From positions 1 through 9,281 of the forward strand of contig NYZY01000041.1 of the NCBI GenBank assembly GCA_002687335.1: a DNA stretch of 9,281 nucleotides, given 5' to 3'. The notes beneath the pieces are model-generated. The model did not search any database, had not been told where the DNA came from, and saw nothing but the letters and a program-made list of their open reading frames with translations. The position numbers and the translations under genes are program-made. This DNA comes from Chloroflexota bacterium. GTDB taxonomy: Bacteria > Chloroflexota > Dehalococcoidia > UBA1151 > UBA1328. This document shows, piece by piece, positions 5,970-9,281 of the stretch (position 1 is its first letter; each line of letters opens with the position of its first letter).

Positions 5970-6980
5970 ATGGCCACGAGTGATCATCTTCCTTCCCGTG
6001 CGATGGAAAGAATCCTGCAAAAATCACATTCGCCAACACTGCCAAATCGTATCCGTGATTTCCAACAACATGCCAGTACAACACTCCAGTTGGCTGATAA
6101 TACGGTACGCAATTACGTAAACGATCTTGTACCACTCGTAAAGTATCTCGAAGAATCCAACCTGCATGATCTAGATAAGGTCGACCGATCATTTTTGAGA
6201 GGATACCTCGCTTATTTGATGTCAAATGGATTCAACCGAAACAGTATTTCAAGGAAACTTTCCACGTTAAAATCTTTTTTCAAATTCTTGAAACAATCAG
6301 GTGAACTCAGCAATGATCAAACCAGCATAATCAAGGGTCCAAGAAAAGAGGGAAAGTTACCCGCTGTAGCTTCAAAATATGAAATAGATCGTCTTCTTGA
6401 GGCTCCAGATTTAACCACTAAAGCCGGTATCCGTGATCGCGCACTACTCGAACTGCTTTACGCCACAGGATTACGAGTATCGGAAATTCAATCCATGAAT
6501 GTCGACGATATCGACCTGAAAACTAAAGAAATCCGTGTAGTGGGCAAAGGATCCAAACCACGTATTGCACTATTTGGCGAGCAAAGCAACCGTTGGATCG
6601 TAGAATACTTGGAAAATGTTCGATCAAGATTCACAGGTAAAAATTACAACCAAGCCGTGTGGTTAAACCAAACCGGAGGAAGGCTTTCAAGTCGATCCGT
6701 CCAGCGAATCGTCAAGAAATATGCACTACAGGCCGGTTTAGCATCCCAATTCCACACACACTCAATCCGACATAGCTTTGCCACTCACCTTCTAGACGGT
6801 GGAGCCGACCTACGTATAGTCCAAGAATTGTTAGGGCATAGTAGCCCGGCTACCACCCAAATCTATACGCATATCTCAGCGGAGCAAAGCCGCCATGTCT
6901 ATTTGAACGCACACCCTCGAGCAAAAAATGACACCAAGAATGCAGCGCCTGACAGTGATAGACCTGTAAGCTCAACTTAA
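5970..6980 (+). CDS. xerC: Tyrosine recombinase, XerC/XerD type
   Basis: Xer proteins resolve chromosome dimers at the dif site during cell division. The protein has 336 residues, about 30 more than typical, because of an N-terminal extension (1-25) and a polar C-terminal tail (about 316-336). An N-terminal SAM-like core-binding domain (about 28-110) is followed by the catalytic domain with the full set R169 (TGLRVSE), K193 (VGKGSKPR), H264 and R267 (HSIRHSFATHLLDGGADL), H290 (LLGHSS) and nucleophile Y299 (TQIYTH). GGGAGGG at 5958-5964 supports the ATG start. It begins 26 bp after topA. Lack of an integrase-style arm-binding domain and the housekeeping context favour a chromosomal Xer over a mobile-element integrase. 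XerC versus XerD, or a single Xer acting alone, cannot be decided from this window. Confidence 0.92.
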   Translation: MATSDHLPSRAMERILQKSHSPTLPNRIRDFQQHASTTLQLADNTVRNYVNDLVPLVKYLEESNLHDLDKVDRSFLRGYLAYLMSNGFNRNSISRKLSTLKSFFKFLKQSGELSNDQTSIIKGPRKEGKLPAVASKYEIDRLLEAPDLTTKAGIRDRALLELLYATGLRVSEIQSMNVDDIDLKTKEIRVVGKGSKPRIALFGEQSNRWIVEYLENVRSRFTGKNYNQAVWLNQTGGRLSSRSVQRIVKKYALQAGLASQFHTHSIRHSFATHLLDGGADLRIVQELLGHSSPATTQIYTHISAEQSRHVYLNAHPRAKNDTKNAAPDSDRPVSST

Positions 6981-7015
6981 TCGCTCATGAAACGAACGCG
7001 AATCATTGGGAGCAT

Positions 7016-7459
7016 GTGTTGTCAAAAACAATAATCATAATAAACGGACCAAACTTGAATAATCTCGGTAAACGAGACACGTCCCTTTACGGTACAAAAA
7101 CACTCGACGATATTGAAAACGATATTTCTCTAAAGGCGTCGAGTATTGGAGTAGAAGTGAAGTTCTTCCAATCCAACCACGAAGGTTCAATAGTCGAATT
7201 CATTCAAGAATGGTCGGACCAAGCCGAGGGCGTAATCATAAACGCAGGCGCTTTGACGCAAGTTGGGTACTCGATTCTTGATGCGTTACTTGATACCAAG
7301 CTTCCAATAATCGAAGTTCATCTTTCCAATATTCATGCACGTGAAGAATTTCGCCAGAAATCAGTCTTCGCGGGCAGTGCGGTCGGACAAATAGCAGGTT
7401 TTGGTCCTGCAGGTTACATTTACGCCCTAGAACATCTATCATCGATAATAGACCGTTAG
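7016..7459 (+). CDS. aroQ: 3-dehydroquinate dehydratase, type II
   Basis: AroQ dehydrates 3-dehydroquinate to 3-dehydroshikimate, the third step of the shikimate pathway; it is a cytosolic dodecamer. The protein is 147 residues, the normal length. Numbered from GTG, it shows INGPNLNNLG (9-18) with N13, R20, the catalytic Y25 (LYG), NHEG (54-57), N76, E100 and H102 (EVHLSNIHAREEF, 100-112), and R109/R113. One pocket residue is changed: the His of the usual N-A-G-G-L-T-H-T-S segment is Gln (Q82 in NAGALTQVG). The GTG at 7016 is only 3 bp after GGGAG (7008-7012), while the next codon, TTG at 7019, is 6 bp away, so TTG 7019 may be the true start. It follows xer by 35-38 bp and precedes the aminopeptidase gene by 23 bp. 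Confidence 0.95.
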   Translation: MLSKTIIIINGPNLNNLGKRDTSLYGTKTLDDIENDISLKASSIGVEVKFFQSNHEGSIVEFIQEWSDQAEGVIINAGALTQVGYSILDALLDTKLPIIEVHLSNIHAREEFRQKSVFAGSAVGQIAGFGPAGYIYALEHLSSIIDR

Positions 7460-7482
7460 TTTTCTTAGGGGCTATTTCCAAA

Positions 7483-8568
7483 TTGAGTGATTTCCGATTC
7501 CCATTGCGCGTTCAAAAGCTTCGAGAGCGTATGGTGCAGGACAACCTCGACGCGATCTTCATAAGTAATACTGAGAATAGACGATACGTCTCAGGGTTGG
7601 AGAGTAGCGCTGGCTACTTACTGTTGACACAGCACGAAGCTGTCATTTGCACTGATTTTCGCTACACCGAACAAGCTTCTCTGCAGGCACCTGGATGGAG
7701 AGTTGATCGTATAGGAGGAAAACCCGATTGGTTAGCCAACCTTGTAAATGAATTGAAAATCAAAGTGCTCGGCTTTGAAGCAGATGATCTAACAGTTGAA
7801 ACTCTCGATCACTTCCGAACAAGTTTGAAAAAAAATAACGCTAACCCCATCTTGAAACCAACATCGAGTATTTGTGTGGAACTGCGGTCATACAAGGACA
7901 ATTTAGAACTACCGCTTCTTCAACACGCAATCGATATAGGTGACCAGGCTTTTGAAGAGACAACCGCCCAATTAGAAGTAGGAATGAGTGAAAAAGAAGC
8001 TGCTTGGATATTTGAGAAAGCCGTGCGTGAACGCGGCGCCGAATCAATCTCTTTTCCAACGATCGTTGCAATCGGACCTAATGCAGCACGCCCGCATCAC
8101 GCTACAGGAGACGCCAAAATCACCGAAGGGCAGACCATCATTTTCGATTGTGGAGTTAAATATAAAGGCTATTGTTCAGACCTAACACGTACACTTGTGC
8201 TAGGCGAAGCGAGCGATAAAATCAAGCGTATATATGACATCGTCTTAACCGCACAACTGGCAGCAATCGATATGGTCAAGTCAGGTATGACAGGTGAGGA
8301 ATGTGATGCCATTGCGCGTAAAATTATTGCCGAAGCTGGGTATGAAAAAAACTTCGGGCATAGCCTTGGTCATGGATTAGGACTGGAAGTCCATGAAAAT
8401 CCTGGGATCGGACCCAACTCAAAAGGCAAACTCGAAAACGGTATGCCCTTTACCATAGAACCAGGTATTTATATCCCTGACTGGGGCGGAGTCCGAATCG
8501 AAGATGTAGTCGTTCTCAAAAACAATAAAGCCCAAATTTTGAGTCATGCCTCTAAAATGAGTTTCTAA
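7483..8568 (+). CDS. pepP: Xaa-Pro aminopeptidase (M24 family metallopeptidase)
   Basis: Members remove the N-terminal residue from peptides whose second residue is proline, or cleave X-Pro dipeptides, using two metal ions. The protein has 361 residues, like the short YqhT/aminopeptidase P-like enzymes. A creatinase-type N-terminal domain (about 8-135) precedes the pita-bread catalytic domain (about 142-355). The five metal ligands are present: D222 (FDCG), D233 (CSDLTRT), H297 (GHSLGHGLGLEVHE), E326 (TIEPGIY) and E340 (VRIEDV). H293 and H304 are likely active-site histidines. There is no signal peptide, so it should be cytosolic. The start is TTG at 7483, with AGGGG (7467-7471) eleven bases upstream, a rather long spacing; the next in-frame Met (residue 17) would remove conserved N-terminal sequence. 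Substrate choice between aminopeptidase P and prolidase cannot be settled here. Confidence 0.92.
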   Translation: MSDFRFPLRVQKLRERMVQDNLDAIFISNTENRRYVSGLESSAGYLLLTQHEAVICTDFRYTEQASLQAPGWRVDRIGGKPDWLANLVNELKIKVLGFEADDLTVETLDHFRTSLKKNNANPILKPTSSICVELRSYKDNLELPLLQHAIDIGDQAFEETTAQLEVGMSEKEAAWIFEKAVRERGAESISFPTIVAIGPNAARPHHATGDAKITEGQTIIFDCGVKYKGYCSDLTRTLVLGEASDKIKRIYDIVLTAQLAAIDMVKSGMTGEECDAIARKIIAEAGYEKNFGHSLGHGLGLEVHENPGIGPNSKGKLENGMPFTIEPGIYIPDWGGVRIEDVVVLKNNKAQILSHASKMSF

Positions 8569-8610
8569 GCTTTAGACCATGTTATTAGATTTATTGTTTA
8601 CCTATTTTTC

Positions 8611-8637
8611 TTGACAAACTATGCATACTCATTGAAT
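8611..8637 (+). promoter_or_regulatory. Candidate promoter for efp
   Basis: A consensus -35 TTGACA (8611-8616) lies in the 102-bp gap between the aminopeptidase gene and efp. The best -10 is TTGAAT (8632-8637, 4 of 6) at a short 15-bp spacing. Transcription from it would give a leader of roughly 25 nt. It could let efp be expressed apart from the upstream operon. Confidence 0.4.
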
Positions 8638-8670
8638 ACACATTGAGAACCCGAACATGAGCACATTCCA

Positions 8671-9234
8671 ATGACCATTTCTTCTAGTGAAATTCGCCGA
8701 AATATGACCATTATTTTGGATGATGATGTATACCAAATCTTGGACTGGCAACACCGCCAGGCTCCAAAAGCCCCGCCGACTCTCACCTTAAAAGTAAGGC
8801 AGGTGAAAACAGGCAATGTCTACGAACGAAAACTTCAGGGGAACCAAAAGCTCACTCGCGCCGCGGTAGACACGCCATCCGTACAATACCTTTACCCAGA
8901 CGGCGATATGCACAACTTCATGGACACTGAAACTTTTGAACAATTCGCCATTACTGAAGAGGTTCTAGGTAGCGCCCTGCAGTATATTTCAGAGGGCGAT
9001 ACTATCGAAATAATGATGTACGAAGGTGTTCCCATCTCTGTGGAAGTAGCTCCCTCAGTAACACTTGAGATCAGCAAAACCGAAGTTGGGCTTAAAGGCG
9101 ATACCCAAAGCGGAGCCACCAAACCAGCAACCACCACTACTGGTCTGGTGCTTCAAGTGCCATTGTTTATTTCTACAGGAGATCGGATAATCGTCAATTC
9201 AACATCAGGTGAATATACCGGACGCGCTGACTAG
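8671..9234 (+). CDS. efp: Elongation factor P
   Basis: EF-P binds the ribosome between the P and E sites and stimulates peptide bonds at polyproline stretches. The protein has 187 residues, the normal length. The N-terminal KOW-like domain (about 1-65) carries the tip loop that reaches the P-site tRNA; two OB-fold domains follow (about 68-127 and 130-187). The C-terminal family signature is clear: LKGDTQSGATKPATTTTG (141-158), VPLFISTGDRI and SGEYTGRA. The tip loop is unusual, reading H-R-Q-A-P-K33-A-P-P-T where most EF-Ps have P-G-K-G-x-A-F; K33 aligns with E. coli K34. The ATG at 8671 is the only plausible start: the in-frame stop is at 8644, and the N-terminus matches the family. Its ribosome binding site is weak (GAG at 8659-8661). 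A five-codon ORF (8657-8674) overlaps the start by an ATGA junction and is probably chance. Confidence 0.96.
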   Translation: MTISSSEIRRNMTIILDDDVYQILDWQHRQAPKAPPTLTLKVRQVKTGNVYERKLQGNQKLTRAAVDTPSVQYLYPDGDMHNFMDTETFEQFAITEEVLGSALQYISEGDTIEIMMYEGVPISVEVAPSVTLEISKTEVGLKGDTQSGATKPATTTTGLVLQVPLFISTGDRIIVNSTSGEYTGRAD

Positions 9235-9281
9235 CTACCTAAAGATGTAAACTTTCTATCCCTTTTCGGACTTCTGCATTA

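Noticed and set aside
5970..6980. Xer-type recombinase as evidence of an integrated mobile element next to tRNA genes
   Set aside because: It has the two-domain Xer form without an arm-binding domain, sits inside a housekeeping operon, and no excisionase, relaxase, phage genes or flanking direct repeats are visible.

Overview
The window is a compact stretch of bacterial chromosome made almost entirely of housekeeping genes. I see no insertion sequence, CRISPR array, phage module or toxin-antitoxin pair. DNA is moderately AT-rich. Three of seven genes appear to start at TTG or GTG, and both tRNA genes encode their own CCA end. The gene set and the order topA - xer - aroQ - aminopeptidase P - efp, plus a proline-rich EF-P loop, suggest to me a Chloroflexota lineage (SAR202 / Dehalococcoidia-like). 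That is inference from memory of gene neighbourhoods and needs a phylogenetic check.

Layout. Bases 1-103: the tail of a gene entering from the left, closed by a strong rho-independent terminator on the + strand. Bases 256-3042 (- strand): glmU, which makes UDP-N-acetylglucosamine for the cell wall, followed by a CBS-pair/CorC-type membrane protein of the CNNM/HlyC family. The two are probably one transcript, started from a candidate promoter inside a perfect inverted repeat near 3212-3229. Bases 3322-3574 (+ strand): two serine tRNAs, Ser(CGA) and Ser(GGA). Bases 3865-8568 (+ strand): topA (DNA topoisomerase I), a Xer-type tyrosine recombinase, aroQ (type II 3-dehydroquinase) and an M24 Xaa-Pro aminopeptidase. 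They are spaced 23-38 bp apart and look like one operon. Bases 8671-9234: efp (elongation factor P), set apart by about 100 bp containing a TTGACA box, so it may also have its own promoter.

How the genes relate. topA and the Xer protein both act on DNA topology and chromosome dimers. aroQ serves the shikimate pathway. The aminopeptidase and EF-P both concern proline: EF-P relieves ribosome stalling at polyproline, and the aminopeptidase trims X-Pro peptides. The aroQ-aminopeptidase-efp order also occurs in Firmicutes.

The points most worth a second look are departures from family consensus: the EF-P tip loop (A-P-K-A-P-P instead of P-G-K-G-x-A), the His-to-Gln change in the AroQ substrate pocket, the zinc ribbon of TopA with one cysteine missing, and the CNNM protein whose membrane domain lacks the usual signature motifs. 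There is also a dif-like palindrome (ACATAA, 6 bp, TTATGT) on the 3' end of the first tRNA-Ser. I found no clear evidence of a new multi-gene system.
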